The notes under the pieces are model-generated. The model saw nothing but the letters and a program-made list of their open reading frames with translations, did not search any database and was not told the origin of the DNA. This document shows positions 27,058 through 36,505 of a stretch of DNA of 64,000 nucleotides, piece by piece. The DNA is taken from assembly GCF_026191115.1 (NCBI RefSeq), contig NZ_JAPHOT010000001.1, forward strand, positions 2,113,501 through 2,177,500. The letters are read 5' to 3'. Position 1 is the first letter of the stretch. Each line of letters starts with the position of its first letter. The position numbers were made by a program, and so were the translations under genes. Source of the DNA: Legionella sp. PATHC035. GTDB lineage: Bacteria; Pseudomonadota; Gammaproteobacteria; Legionellales; Legionellaceae.

Positions 27058-28335
27058 ATGTTCTTTAAGACTGATATTGAAACATTTGAACAGCTAGAAG
27101 CTGATTCCGTAGTGCATTTAAGAAAAAAAATAAACTCTATGAAGGGAATTAAAGCGCCAAAACAGTCGATTGCTTTGGCGATATTACGAATGCTTCCCTT
27201 TGCGAGTAAATTTATTGATTCTTTAGAGGGCGCCGGGAGTACGATTAATCGCTTGGTCATGGCAGAAGGCATTGTAAATCATGCTACAACCGCGGCAGCT
27301 GAGGGGTTTCACATCATTAAATTGCTGACGGGCATCACTGATTTTGTGGTGGTTCCGATTATTTATTTTGGTGCTTATATCACCAATCAAAAAGTACCTT
27401 TCACTTTGTCGCGTAATGCCCGTTTTGTGTATGCGACAGTAGTTTTGGGACTTACAATAACTGCTTTGGCTTTTCCTCCAGCAGCCCCTATTATTGCTTT
27501 GGTTACTTCAATCGCTGCATTGGGCTTAAGTCTCATTACACTGACTAAACTTTATTACAAACGTTTTGAACTGGAAGACAAGTTGGTCAATACAAAACAA
27601 CAAGTCGAGACCGAAAAAAATCGGCTCAAGAGTCTAATAAATTATTTAGAAAAGTTAGAGGCAGATGCCAAAAAGGCGAAGGAAGATGGAAAATTAGAGG
27701 ATTACAAGACCCTAGAATCAAAAATTGAAAGTGAACGAATTACCATTAAAGAGCAATTTAATTCATTACAAGAATTACTTAATGATCAAGTACGCTGCGA
27801 GCAAAAATTAGAAAAGTTGCGTACCACTGCTGTTTGGGATAAATCAGCTGGCGTCGCCTTTGCTTCACTCGCACTAATTGGAGCAATAGTCAGTTTAATC
27901 GCTCCTCCTGCAGGACTTGGAATACTTGCGGTAGCCGCGTCTTTGGGAATTGCCTACACGGTTGCACGACTGACCTTTCCCTTGTTCAAGTCTCTTGCAA
28001 ATAAAATAGTAAATTATTCAACGAGAAAATCTGAACCTACTAAACAAGACAATGAGGAGCCAGCAGAGAAAGAGGCTCTGACCGAATCCGAATTTGATAG
28101 TTCGGCTAAAAGAGTTAAAAGGGATATGCCTGACATAGAAAAAATTGCAGAGCGATTAGAACACACCGTAGCGAGCGAGCCAATCACTCATTCAGGAACA
28201 CAACCCGATCAATCGGCGCATGCCCTTATTTCCGAAACGCTATTTAAACCGGTGTCCCAAAAGGATGAGGATGATGAAGAAAGTGAGGGTATAAAAGAGC
28301 AAAATGATAAGGAGCACAACAATTTAATGCAATGA
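27058..28335 (+). CDS. Hypothetical membrane/coiled-coil protein, effector candidate
   Basis: 425 residues, no family recognised. Layout: an N-terminal hydrophilic part with a hydrophobic stretch (about 85-110), a long hydrophobic hairpin (about 122-164), a long charged coiled coil (about 170-262, rich in K and E), a second hydrophobic hairpin (about 268-308), and an acidic, disordered tail (about 320-425) with E/D clusters near the end. No signal peptide. This two-hairpin plus coiled-coil form and the Glu-rich C-terminus are common in Legionella Dot/Icm substrates that insert in host membranes; that is inference. Stand-alone, divergent from mnmG. Confidence 0.65.
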   Translation: MFFKTDIETFEQLEADSVVHLRKKINSMKGIKAPKQSIALAILRMLPFASKFIDSLEGAGSTINRLVMAEGIVNHATTAAAEGFHIIKLLTGITDFVVVPIIYFGAYITNQKVPFTLSRNARFVYATVVLGLTITALAFPPAAPIIALVTSIAALGLSLITLTKLYYKRFELEDKLVNTKQQVETEKNRLKSLINYLEKLEADAKKAKEDGKLEDYKTLESKIESERITIKEQFNSLQELLNDQVRCEQKLEKLRTTAVWDKSAGVAFASLALIGAIVSLIAPPAGLGILAVAASLGIAYTVARLTFPLFKSLANKIVNYSTRKSEPTKQDNEEPAEKEALTESEFDSSAKRVKRDMPDIEKIAERLEHTVASEPITHSGTQPDQSAHALISETLFKPVSQKDEDDEESEGIKEQNDKEHNNLMQ

Positions 28336-28472
28336 GAGTACCCAGCAAGGACACGAATACACACACATGAGACACTCATTTAAAGGATCAAAATGACTAT
28401 GCCCCCAGTCATGTTGATCCGCATGAGCGAGAGTCACAAAATAAAGCTCTAGGTAAAAATTTCAATGCGGAC

Positions 28473-28495
28473 ATACTGCACCTGAGGTGCAGTAT
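28473..28495. terminator. Bidirectional hairpin between 28335 and batD
   Basis: atactgcacc (28473-28482), loop tga, ggtgcagtat (28486-28495): perfect 10-bp stem between two convergent genes. No T-tract on either side. Confidence 0.45.
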
Positions 28496-28537
28496 ATCGG
28501 AGCCTGCAGGCAATGAAACATTCTAAAAAGCAACTGT

Positions 28538-30193
28538 TCAAGAGGGGTTAATAGGGGGGAGCTCATTTTTTCTTTCTTGTTTACTTGCATTATTTTTTTT
28601 CATTTGTTGTAGACTGCGCCACAATTCATCCCCACGCCACAAGACTTTTTCTTTGCTTTTGTACAATACTTGCGACAGAATTTGCACTTGTTTTTTAAAA
28701 GGCGCATCAGCAGTAAGACGCGTTAAGTCAGTCAGATTCAATATGGGGGCATCTGGCCAATGCATTCTAGCCCATTGTAATAAGGCATCACGCGCTCGTT
28801 GAGGATTTCCTTGTGTACAGGCTTTATGAAGTTCGTTTAATGCGGTTTTGTATCGACCCTTTCCCGTATTTTTATTACGTCTTTGCCAAGCCCATAGCGC
28901 CATAGTAAACAGCCAGGCCAATGCAAAAAGTGCAGCCACTAGCCAGGCCCAATTGAATGGTGCTGCTGACGTGGACTCCACCGTGTTTTGGGTGGGTTGG
29001 GTAATCGTTTGATTTTTGCTGACTGCAGTTTGATTAGGATTTGCCGCAGGGACGGGGACGGTATTCGAGGGGGTCACTTCAAGTGTTTTTGCAGGCAAGG
29101 TGGCTACTTCTTCTTTTCCTGTTTCTGTATTGAACCAAGGGAGTTTTAATTCTGGGATGGTTATTTTTCCTGCTTTATTGAATAAATAGGTAATCTTAAT
29201 CTCAGTACGGCCAATCAGTTCTCCTTGCGTTACCCTATTTTTGTCTTTACCTTTCTCCGGGTAAACACTGACCCCATCTGTTTCAGCAAAATTGGGTGTA
29301 GGTAAAAGTTGTGCAGGAACACCCACGCCCTCAATAATGACGTTACGAATTAATGTGTTGCCTTGAGGGATGGTTGGAGCGGAATTTTCATAGTGTTCGA
29401 ATAATTTAACTCCTTTGGCGGGCAACCATGTTTTACCTGAAAATTCTTTGGGTATGGGTTGTACATCGACACGAATCGTTTTGTCCGTAGCTTTAACTCG
29501 TTCGGGATTAAAGTCATAAATCAAAGCGGTAAAAACTGGGGGCTTAATTTTTAGAGGGCCACTTTTTTGAGGAAAAATAGCATAATTTTGTTCTTCGACA
29601 ATAAAGGTCACCCCATTTTTTTGGATTTGAGAGCGTCTGTTTTCACCTAAAGGAACAATCAAGGCATTTTCTACTTGAGGGCCTTGGTAATCTGCATCTA
29701 AAAGATGTTTGGAATTGTATAAAGTAACTTTATAGATAATTTGTTGGTTTACATAAGGATTTTTTTTATCAACTTGTGCCGTTAAATAAAGATCTTGATT
29801 TCGCTGCGGGCTTACCGAAGTCGGTGCGTTTTGAGTGGTTCCTGCAGCGACATCAATTGTTAATGGTTTTGTATATTCATTGCCGATTTTAATCCCTGGG
29901 ATTGTTAATTTACCTTGTTTTTGGGGTTTTAAGGTGACCGTCCATTCGCTGGATGATTGAGATTGCCCATTGATAATCGAATAGTTCATGCGGCGTTCGG
30001 TGCCAAGGATCATAAAATCTTTTTGTAAGGGGGTCAGGTCAGGAATACCCCCATTTTGTAAATTATCTTGAGTCAGAATTAATCTGAATGAATCATCGAT
30101 ACTTATTTGAGAGGGCTCAACCTGCACTTGTACTTCAGCATAAACTAATGTACTGAATAAATAAAAAAAACCAATAATTATTAATTGTCTCAT
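28538..30193 (-). CDS. batD: BatD family protein
   Basis: 551 residues. Last gene of the Bat operon. The start is the ATG at 30193, which overlaps the batC stop as ATGA and gives a signal peptide (RQLIIIGFFYLFSTLVYA). The large periplasmic part holds repeated beta-sandwich segments of the BatD type (Y-x-x-x-P-L-x-I motifs), followed by a C-terminal membrane helix (about 420-445) and a cytoplasmic tail rich in K/N. Thought to act with BatA-C in envelope stress resistance; molecular role unknown. Confidence 0.88.
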   Translation of the reverse strand: MRQLIIIGFFYLFSTLVYAEVQVQVEPSQISIDDSFRLILTQDNLQNGGIPDLTPLQKDFMILGTERRMNYSIINGQSQSSSEWTVTLKPQKQGKLTIPGIKIGNEYTKPLTIDVAAGTTQNAPTSVSPQRNQDLYLTAQVDKKNPYVNQQIIYKVTLYNSKHLLDADYQGPQVENALIVPLGENRRSQIQKNGVTFIVEEQNYAIFPQKSGPLKIKPPVFTALIYDFNPERVKATDKTIRVDVQPIPKEFSGKTWLPAKGVKLFEHYENSAPTIPQGNTLIRNVIIEGVGVPAQLLPTPNFAETDGVSVYPEKGKDKNRVTQGELIGRTEIKITYLFNKAGKITIPELKLPWFNTETGKEEVATLPAKTLEVTPSNTVPVPAANPNQTAVSKNQTITQPTQNTVESTSAAPFNWAWLVAALFALAWLFTMALWAWQRRNKNTGKGRYKTALNELHKACTQGNPQRARDALLQWARMHWPDAPILNLTDLTRLTADAPFKKQVQILSQVLYKSKEKVLWRGDELWRSLQQMKKNNASKQERKNELPPINPS

Positions 30194-31284
30194 TGATACC
30201 ATCCGCGTTCCCTTCGTAAATGATCACGTAAGAATTTTTCTCGCATTAACCCACCAGGGTCATCTGGAATCAAACGTAACCACTGTTCTTTTGCTTGTTG
30301 TTTTTCTCGCTCTGCTTCAGACTGAGCTTCGCTATTGCTTGGGTTATCCTTTTCTTTGTTTTGCTGATCTTTATTTTGCTGATCTTTATTTTGCTGATCT
30401 TTGTTTTGCTGATCTTTGTTTTGCTGATCTTTGTTTTGCTGATCTTTGTTTTGTTGATCTTTATTTTGTTGATCTTTGTTTTGTTGATCTTTGTTTTGTT
30501 GATCTTTGTTTTGTTGATCTTTGTTTTGTTGATCTTTGTTTTGTTGATCTTTGTTTTGTTGATCTTTGTTTTGATGATCTTTGTTTTGTTGATCTTTTTT
30601 TTGTTGATCTTTGTTTTGTTGATCTTTGTTTTGTTGATCTTTGTTTTGTTGATCTTTGTTTTGTTGATCTTTGCTTTGTTGATCTTTGTTTTGTTGATCT
30701 TTGTTTTGTTGATCTTTGTTTTGTTGATCTTTGTTTTGCTGATCTTTGTTTTGCTGATCTTTGTTTTGCTGATCTTTGTTTTGCTGATCTTTGTTTTGCT
30801 GATCTTTGTTTTGTTGATCTTTATTTTGTTGATCTTTATTTTGTTGATCTTTGTTTTGCTGATCTTTATTTTGTTGATCTTTGTTTTGTTTCTTTTCTTT
30901 ATCTTGTTTCAAAAGATCTTCAACTAACTTACGGTTATAAAGGGCGTCTTGATCTGCTGAATTGAGCGCTAATGCTTTATCATAAGCTTTAATTGCCTCT
31001 TCATATTGCCCCATATGCGCTAAGGCATTACCTTGGTTATAGTAGCCTTGTTCATTTTTTAATGCTTGATACAACTCAGCCGCTTTCTGGTAGTCGCCAG
31101 CACGATATGCCGCAGCAGCAGCCCAATCATTGCGTGTAAACGTTTCTTTGGCTTGTTTGAATTGATTTTTTGCCATTAAGTCTCGACCTTGTTGATCCGC
31201 GGTAGACCATAAGTCCTGCCAACTAAAGGCATGGGACGTTAAAGACATAAATGAGCAGCATAAAAGAATAAAGTAACGCATCAT
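30190..31284 (-). CDS. batC: BatC-type TPR protein with 35-copy NKDQQ repeat
   Basis: 364 residues from the ATG at 31284, which overlaps the batB stop as ATGA with GAGG upstream. Signal peptide (RYFILLCCSFMSLTSHA), then two to three TPR units (about residues 40-120; A-A-A-Y-R-A-G-D-Y and Y-N-Q-G-N-A-L-A-H-M-G-Q-Y-E-E-A). From about residue 133 to 307 the protein is almost only the pentapeptide N-K-D-Q-Q, with rare S, K, H variants. A short E/Q/K-rich end closes it. Usual BatC proteins have a short charged tail, so the expansion is unusual. Likely periplasmic. Confidence 0.85.
   Translation of the reverse strand: MMRYFILLCCSFMSLTSHAFSWQDLWSTADQQGRDLMAKNQFKQAKETFTRNDWAAAAAYRAGDYQKAAELYQALKNEQGYYNQGNALAHMGQYEEAIKAYDKALALNSADQDALYNRKLVEDLLKQDKEKKQNKDQQNKDQQNKDQQNKDQQNKDQQNKDQQNKDQQNKDQQNKDQQNKDQQNKDQQNKDQQNKDQQNKDQQSKDQQNKDQQNKDQQNKDQQNKDQQKKDQQNKDHQNKDQQNKDQQNKDQQNKDQQNKDQQNKDQQNKDQQNKDQQNKDQQNKDQQNKDQQNKDQQNKDQQNKDQQNKEKDNPSNSEAQSEAEREKQQAKEQWLRLIPDDPGGLMREKFLRDHLRRERGWYQ
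30361..30885 (-). repeat. 35 tandem copies of a 15-bp coding minisatellite
   Basis: Plus-strand unit ttgytgatctttrtt, repeated 35 times without interruption within batC and encoding N-K-D-Q-Q. Variation is confined to third positions in blocks (gctgat versus gttgat, ttatt versus ttgtt) plus a few substitutions, indicating recent unit duplication. The 15-bp period keeps frame whatever the copy number. Confidence 0.95.
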
Positions 31285-32210
31285 ACAACGATCCTCTGTA
31301 TCCAACCACGTCGAAATACAGGCAAAAGCAACAATAACGCAGGAATTAAAAACCAGCGTCCTTCATCGCGCCAAAGGGGTATGTCATCGTCCTGGCTTAA
31401 AACATATTCGTTATTATTACTTGAATTGAGCCATTGTTCTAAGTCACGGGAGTCAGGGGTATATTGTACCATTTGTCCTCCACCTGCATCAGCGAAACGT
31501 CCAAAAAGGGGATTCAGATTTTTATCTGCTTTGACTGGCATAATCGAAGAATAAATCCCGGATTCCGCTAATTTTTTTGCGAGAGCAATTGCCTCATCGG
31601 AGGGGGTATCTGCAGTTAATACCAAAATTTGTCCTTGGTTATAACCTGCTTGTTTGATGAGTTTACTGGCTTCATTCAGGGCACTCTCAAGATTCTGTCC
31701 GGTTACCGGCATGATATCTGGGGTGAGTGAAGAAAGTAGGGATGAAATAGTTTGCCCATCATCAGTCAGTGGTGAAACAACAAAAGGCTCACTGGTAAAG
31801 GCGACAAGACCGAATTGCCCTACCTCCTTGTGAGCAAACAAATCATGCAACTTAAATTTTGCTCGGCTTAAGCGGTTAGGTGTTAAGTCGTTAGCCATCA
31901 TATTTTCTGACATATCTAAAACGAGAACTCGAGGCTGTATGGGCTTATAGGTTGCTACGGGCAGTTTATACCAAACAGGACCGGCGATGCTCAAAATCAT
32001 AAATAGAATACTTAAAAACAGACACAGCATCGAACTCATCCGTCGACCTTGGCTTTTTCTCTGCAGTAGATGACTCAGTAGATGGGAATCACATACTTCT
32101 GACCAAGCATGTAACTTCGGTTTTTGTCGCCATAAAACGAAAATTAATCCTAATAAAGGCAAAATCATTAAAAGCCACCAAGGCCTCAAAAAATGAAAAT
32201 CTGCAATCAT
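31281..32210 (-). CDS. batB: BatB: membrane-anchored von Willebrand factor A domain protein
   Basis: 309 residues: N-terminal aerotolerance-type membrane segments (about 8-26 and 58-80), a vWA domain (about 90-275), and a C-terminal helix (about 285-305). The metal-ion site of the vWA domain is altered: D-M-S-E-N where D-x-S-x-S is expected. Overlaps batA and batC by 4 bp each. Confidence 0.88.
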   Translation of the reverse strand: MIADFHFLRPWWLLMILPLLGLIFVLWRQKPKLHAWSEVCDSHLLSHLLQRKSQGRRMSSMLCLFLSILFMILSIAGPVWYKLPVATYKPIQPRVLVLDMSENMMANDLTPNRLSRAKFKLHDLFAHKEVGQFGLVAFTSEPFVVSPLTDDGQTISSLLSSLTPDIMPVTGQNLESALNEASKLIKQAGYNQGQILVLTADTPSDEAIALAKKLAESGIYSSIMPVKADKNLNPLFGRFADAGGGQMVQYTPDSRDLEQWLNSSNNNEYVLSQDDDIPLWRDEGRWFLIPALLLLLPVFRRGWIQRIVV

Positions 32211-33235
32211 GATTTTAATGCCCCCCGACTTGATACCAGAGAGTTTACTCTCAAGGTCAGGTCTGCTTTGCTAATGAGCCAAGAGAAACAAAGTAATAGC
32301 GCCATACCAACACACCAGGGATAATATTCTTTTTGGGGGCGCACAGTCGCTTGTTCTTGACTTACGGTTTCCAACTCGTTAATGGTTTTATAAATAGAAT
32401 GTAATGTTTCAGTATCTGTAGCGCGGAAATAACGACCGCCAGTCATCTCAGACATTTTTTTTAAGGTCTCTTCATCCAAATCTGCGGAAGCATTTTGCAT
32501 GATAAAATCACCCACTAAGGCTCTTGAATCGGCTTCAGAGCCCAAGCCTATGGTGTAGATTTTAATTCCTTCTTCTTTTGCGAGTTCAGCTGCTTTTAGT
32601 GGGGCTAGTATGCCCGAATTATTTGCTCCGTCAGTCAATAAAATCAGAATTCTTCCTTTTTTGGGAACATCATCCAACCGTTTTACAGCCAGACCAACGG
32701 CATCGCCAATGGAGGTGGTTTTCCCTGCAAGACCAGCGGTGGCATCTTCAAGACGTAAAAGAATGGTATGTCGGTCATAAGTCAGTGGTGTCTGCAAGTA
32801 GGCGCGCGTTCCGAAGAGGATCAGACCAATTTTGTCTCCTGACCGATCGCGCACAAATTGCTCCGCAGCACTTTTTACGACGCTTAAACGACTTACAGGT
32901 CGTCCATAGAGGAGCATATCCGGAATTTCCATACTGCCAGATAAATCCAAAGCCAGCATGATGTTAAAACCTTCACGCTCAATGGGTTTGGGAGCACCAA
33001 TCCAACGAGGTCCAGCTAAAGCAATAACCAATAACAACCACACCATCGCTGGAATTATGAGTGAGTATTGTGCTGAAACAGAACGTTTCTCTTGATCGGC
33101 GATCAGGACCATATCAGCAAAAAAAGGGACTTTCAAGGCCGCCGGCAATTGTACTTTGGCTCTTGGTATTAAAAACCAAAAGAGTAAGGGTAAAGGTAAC
33201 AGGACTAAAACCCAAGGATTGGCTAATTCGAACAT
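32207..33235 (-). CDS. batA: BatA: membrane-anchored von Willebrand factor A domain protein
   Basis: 342 residues with two N-terminal membrane segments (about 8-24 and 55-75), a vWA domain (about 90-300) with an intact MIDAS motif DLSGS (ALDLSGSM), the T in GKTTSIGDA and D in LLTDGANN, and a C-terminal helix (about 310-328). AAGGAG lies before its ATG; it overlaps the DUF4381 gene by 13 bp. Bat proteins form inner-membrane complexes with MoxR ATPases acting as chaperones. Confidence 0.92.
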   Translation of the reverse strand: MFELANPWVLVLLPLPLLFWFLIPRAKVQLPAALKVPFFADMVLIADQEKRSVSAQYSLIIPAMVWLLLVIALAGPRWIGAPKPIEREGFNIMLALDLSGSMEIPDMLLYGRPVSRLSVVKSAAEQFVRDRSGDKIGLILFGTRAYLQTPLTYDRHTILLRLEDATAGLAGKTTSIGDAVGLAVKRLDDVPKKGRILILLTDGANNSGILAPLKAAELAKEEGIKIYTIGLGSEADSRALVGDFIMQNASADLDEETLKKMSEMTGGRYFRATDTETLHSIYKTINELETVSQEQATVRPQKEYYPWCVGMALLLCFSWLISKADLTLRVNSLVSSRGALKS

Positions 33236-33708
33236 GGCACTCTCCTTTGTTTAATCCAGAGTTGTGCGGTGGTGAACAAGGGTTTGAGATCCATGGTTTC
33301 CCCTGTTTTAAATGGAGCAGCTAACAACATGTCTTTTACCAAATTGAAATCAAGTCCTTTGCTGGTTTCATTTAAAAATTCAAGCCATTCTTCCCCATGC
33401 AAACTGGCAACACGTTCCCTTGGATAATAGACAAGAGCGACCCGGCGTAACAATTCTGAAATACGAGCACTGGCCAACGAGCTATTCTGTTCTTTTTCAT
33501 AGTTTTTTAGATAGTCATTCAACAAAAGCAAAGCGTGTTTCTTAGCCAATGCATGGCGATGTCTTTTATAAGCACCATAAGCGAGTAGGATTGCTATAAA
33601 TAAAATGAGTCCCATGAGAATGTACCATCCAGGGGCCAATGGCCACCAACCAATCGGGGTAGGAAGATGGATGTCTTTTAACTGTGCCAGGGGATCAGTG
33701 TTAGCCAC
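33223..33708 (-). CDS. DUF4381 family membrane protein of the Bat operon
   Basis: 161 residues from the GTG at 33708, which has AGGAGG 4 bp upstream (those bases encode the last Arg codons of the preceding gene); an in-frame ATG at 33738 is less likely. N-terminal L-K-D-I-H-L-P-x-P-I-G-W-W-P-L-A-P-G-W signature of DUF4381, one membrane helix (about 32-52), and a cytoplasmic helical domain. Regular member of MoxR/Bat clusters; function unknown. Confidence 0.9.
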   Translation of the reverse strand: MANTDPLAQLKDIHLPTPIGWWPLAPGWYILMGLILFIAILLAYGAYKRHRHALAKKHALLLLNDYLKNYEKEQNSSLASARISELLRRVALVYYPRERVASLHGEEWLEFLNETSKGLDFNLVKDMLLAAPFKTGETMDLKPLFTTAQLWIKQRRVPCSN

Positions 33709-34612
33709 GAGACCTCCTGGGAAACGTTTGACGCACAACCTGGGCTAAATTTACATCGGCTGTAACCTGTACATATTGAATACACAAGCGTCGTAATTGA
33801 TTTTGCAAATGATCTATACGTTGTTGGCAATATTGCTCATAAGCCGTGTTCACTGAATGTAAGCTGGTATCAAGTATTATTTCTTGCTGCCCATTCGTTA
33901 TCGCATATTGCTGTGGTTTTGGTGGAGAAAGTTCCACTCGATCACAAATATGATAGGCCAGGATATCATTGTGGTAGCGTAATCGATTTAAATGCTTTTC
34001 ACATTCATTGTCCATAGAGTAAAAATCACTGATCAGCACCAGGATACTCCCTGGTCTCACCACGCGCCGTAAGCGTGCTAATGCATCACTAAGCAATCGG
34101 GGTTTGGCTTCTCTTTGTTCTTCGCTCTGATCGGTATAGCGACTCAAAGAAGCTAACAAAGGCAGTACACCCATGTCACGGCTGCGAGGAGTGAATTCAC
34201 TGTGATCGGTGGCAGAGAAGAACACACCACCTACTCTATCGCCTTCCTTAATTACTGTCCAAGCAAGAAGCGCTGCTAATCGGGCAGCAATCACTGATTT
34301 AAACGCAATGCGGGTACCGAAAATCATGGAAGGATTAAAATCGGTAAGAATGACCACTGGTCTTTCACGCTCTTCTTGATAAATTTTGACATGCGGCCTA
34401 CCGGTACGTGCAGTAACGCGCCACTCCATATGGCGTATTTCATCACCTGCCTGATAATTCCTAACTTCCGCAAAATCCATACCACGACCACGTAATTTGG
34501 ATAAATGATTGCCGGAGCGTATTGCTTTACCCTCCGGGTGATAATGAACGGATTGCACGTATCGCCTTAAATCAATTAACTCATTTAATTCTGCAATAAC
34601 GCCATTAGCCAT
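33701..34612 (-). CDS. DUF58 domain protein of the Bat operon
   Basis: 303 residues. Start at 34612 because GAGG lies 5 bp upstream; the frame is open to 34669 but those residues are not family-like. DUF58 block GRGMDFAEVRNYQAGDEIRHMEW is present with R-x-x-D-W-like continuation, followed by a vWA-like fold (LTDFNPSM). Cytoplasmic, no membrane helix. It sits between moxR and DUF4381, the standard order. Confidence 0.92.
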   Translation of the reverse strand: MANGVIAELNELIDLRRYVQSVHYHPEGKAIRSGNHLSKLRGRGMDFAEVRNYQAGDEIRHMEWRVTARTGRPHVKIYQEERERPVVILTDFNPSMIFGTRIAFKSVIAARLAALLAWTVIKEGDRVGGVFFSATDHSEFTPRSRDMGVLPLLASLSRYTDQSEEQREAKPRLLSDALARLRRVVRPGSILVLISDFYSMDNECEKHLNRLRYHNDILAYHICDRVELSPPKPQQYAITNGQQEIILDTSLHSVNTAYEQYCQQRIDHLQNQLRRLCIQYVQVTADVNLAQVVRQTFPRRSRG

Positions 34613-34734
34613 AAAAACCTCATATACCTCAAGTGCTGTGAAAATGGGGGTTGAACCCACCAAATTCAAGGCTATTCATTTGTTGGGCCAGCCCAAGCAT
34701 GAGGGGAATTAATGGTAGAGTCCTAAACCCCAAG

Positions 34735-35736
34735 CTATGGAACAGCAACTAAACGTAATAAAGAGTCAATAAAATCATCGCTGTGGATCCCTTCCGCCTC
34801 AGCTTCAAAACTTAACAAAATTCGATGGCGTAATACATCATGCGCAATGACATGAATGTCATCTGGAGTGACGTAATCTCTACCAGAAAGCCAGGCATGG
34901 GCTTTGGAACAGCGGTCCAAAGCAATGGTGGCGCGTGGGCTGGCACCAAAACGCAACCAACGGCCTAGTTCTTCACTGTAAATACCAGGATTACGTGTTG
35001 CTACCACTAATTGCACCAGATAGTTTTCCAATGCTTCGCTTGTATGCACATTAAGTACCTGTTTCCGTGCTTCAAATAATGTTTTTTGTGATAATTTCTC
35101 TGATGAGGCTGGTTTGGTGGCCATTGCAGCGCCTAAGGCTTCTTTACGTGATAAGGCCAATATATCGTGCTCTACTTTGGCATCAGGATAACTAATTTTT
35201 ACGTACATCAAAAATCGGTCCAATTGGGCTTCAGGCAAAGGATATGTTCCTTCCTGCTCTATAGGGTTTTGTGTTGCCATAACTAAAAATAATTCAGGCA
35301 GAGGATAGGTCTTGCCTCCTATAGTCACTTGTCTTTCGGCCATTGCCTCAAGTAAGGCCGATTGAACTTTTGCTGGGGCACGGTTAATTTCATCTGCTAA
35401 AAGCAAATGATGGAATATAGGGCCTGGTTGAAATACAAAAGAACCATTTTGTGGATGATATACATCCGTACCGGTTAAATCGCCAGGTAATAGGTCAGGT
35501 GTAAATTGGATACGATGAAAATTACCTTCAACCCCATCAGATAACTCTTTAACCGCCCTGGTTTTTGCCAATCCGGGGGCGCCTTCTACTAGTAAATGGC
35601 CATCAGCAAGTAAGGCAATGAGCAAACGAGAGATTAATTCATTTTGGCCTAAAATTTGCGAATTTAAGCGATGACTTAACTGTAATATTTGGTGTTGCAC
35701 AGCATTTCCAGTCTTATTGTCTTCTACCTGCTCCAT
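34735..35736 (-). CDS. MoxR family AAA+ ATPase
   Basis: 333 residues. AAA+ chaperone-type ATPase. Walker A GAPGLAKT, Walker B LLLADEINRA, sensor 1 ATQNPIEQEGTYPLPEAQLDRF, arginine finger region and C-terminal lid (GASPRATIAL). First gene of the moxR-DUF58-DUF4381-batA-batB-batC-batD operon. Probably remodels or activates the vWA partners. Confidence 0.95.
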   Translation of the reverse strand: MEQVEDNKTGNAVQHQILQLSHRLNSQILGQNELISRLLIALLADGHLLVEGAPGLAKTRAVKELSDGVEGNFHRIQFTPDLLPGDLTGTDVYHPQNGSFVFQPGPIFHHLLLADEINRAPAKVQSALLEAMAERQVTIGGKTYPLPELFLVMATQNPIEQEGTYPLPEAQLDRFLMYVKISYPDAKVEHDILALSRKEALGAAMATKPASSEKLSQKTLFEARKQVLNVHTSEALENYLVQLVVATRNPGIYSEELGRWLRFGASPRATIALDRCSKAHAWLSGRDYVTPDDIHVIAHDVLRHRILLSFEAEAEGIHSDDFIDSLLRLVAVP

Positions 35737-35948
35737 AATTTCTACCTTAATATAAAAAACATCGAAGAATCAAATTAAGAGAACTTATCCTAACGTGAAT
35801 TGTACCCGCTGCCAAGTGGGGAAGAACAACTGAATTCTCGTCAGCCCGAGCATCGCGAGGGATGATAAGGCCTTTGTCGGAGTGATGGCGGCTGCACTGA
35901 GGATGACATCAGAGGTCTCACGCTAAGTCTCGTTTCATCCGGTATCGA

Positions 35949-36392
35949 TTATTGCTGATAATCAGGATGAAGTTCTAGTGGCATCATCGTTTGTAGCTTT
36001 TGATAAAGCGAGAGAATTTCTTCACAAAAAACATGGAGCTGTTGTTGATTTTCCCATAAATCGTAATCCGTTCCCTTAAGAAAAACCTGTTGCTTTGCTA
36101 GTGTCTTTAATAAAACAAGTTCTTGGCGAGAAAAACCCAAATGGCTATTTAATTCAACCAGCTCCATAAGCTTCTTGTGTTCTTTAACAGGACGGTGTTC
36201 ATGCAAACAATAAGCTTTTAATGTCAGTTGAAACGCTTGGTACATCAGCGAAGTAACAGGGGTTAATACGGCAAGTGGATCGGCTTGTCGAAAGGTCCAA
36301 TCGGTAATTTGTTGTAACAGATAATCTGCTGCATAGGCATGTTGTGTTGCAATATTGAGCATTTCCAGAGGGGATAAGTAACGTTTGTCCAT
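35949..36392 (-). CDS. Small helical protein, HEPN-like
   Basis: 147 residues, almost all helical. Pattern L-N-I-A-T-Q-H-A-Y-A-A-D-Y-L-L near the N-terminus, then a central L-M-Y-Q-A-F-Q-L-T-L-K-A-Y-C-L and E-H-K-K-L-M-E-L-V resembles HEPN domains (nucleotidyltransferase-substrate or RNase-like), but no R-x4-6-H catalytic motif is clear. Not recognised at family level. Divergent from the dus gene; no partner toxin/antitoxin gene adjoins it. Confidence 0.55.
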   Translation of the reverse strand: MDKRYLSPLEMLNIATQHAYAADYLLQQITDWTFRQADPLAVLTPVTSLMYQAFQLTLKAYCLHEHRPVKEHKKLMELVELNSHLGFSRQELVLLKTLAKQQVFLKGTDYDLWENQQQLHVFCEEILSLYQKLQTMMPLELHPDYQQ

Positions 36393-36505
36393 AAAAAGCT
36401 GTTCCTGTTTAATTCGGTACCTTTAGCTTGCGCAGTGATTTTAACTGCTTTTTTTAGGTTCAAGTATGTTAAAATAGGCCCTCATTATATCCATGAAATA
36501 AATTG

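Noticed and set aside
30291..30965. Plus-strand ORFs of about 210-224 residues across the batC repeat
   Set aside because: The 15-bp unit has no stop in several frames, so long antisense ORFs arise automatically; their sequence is a monotone repeat with no start signal.
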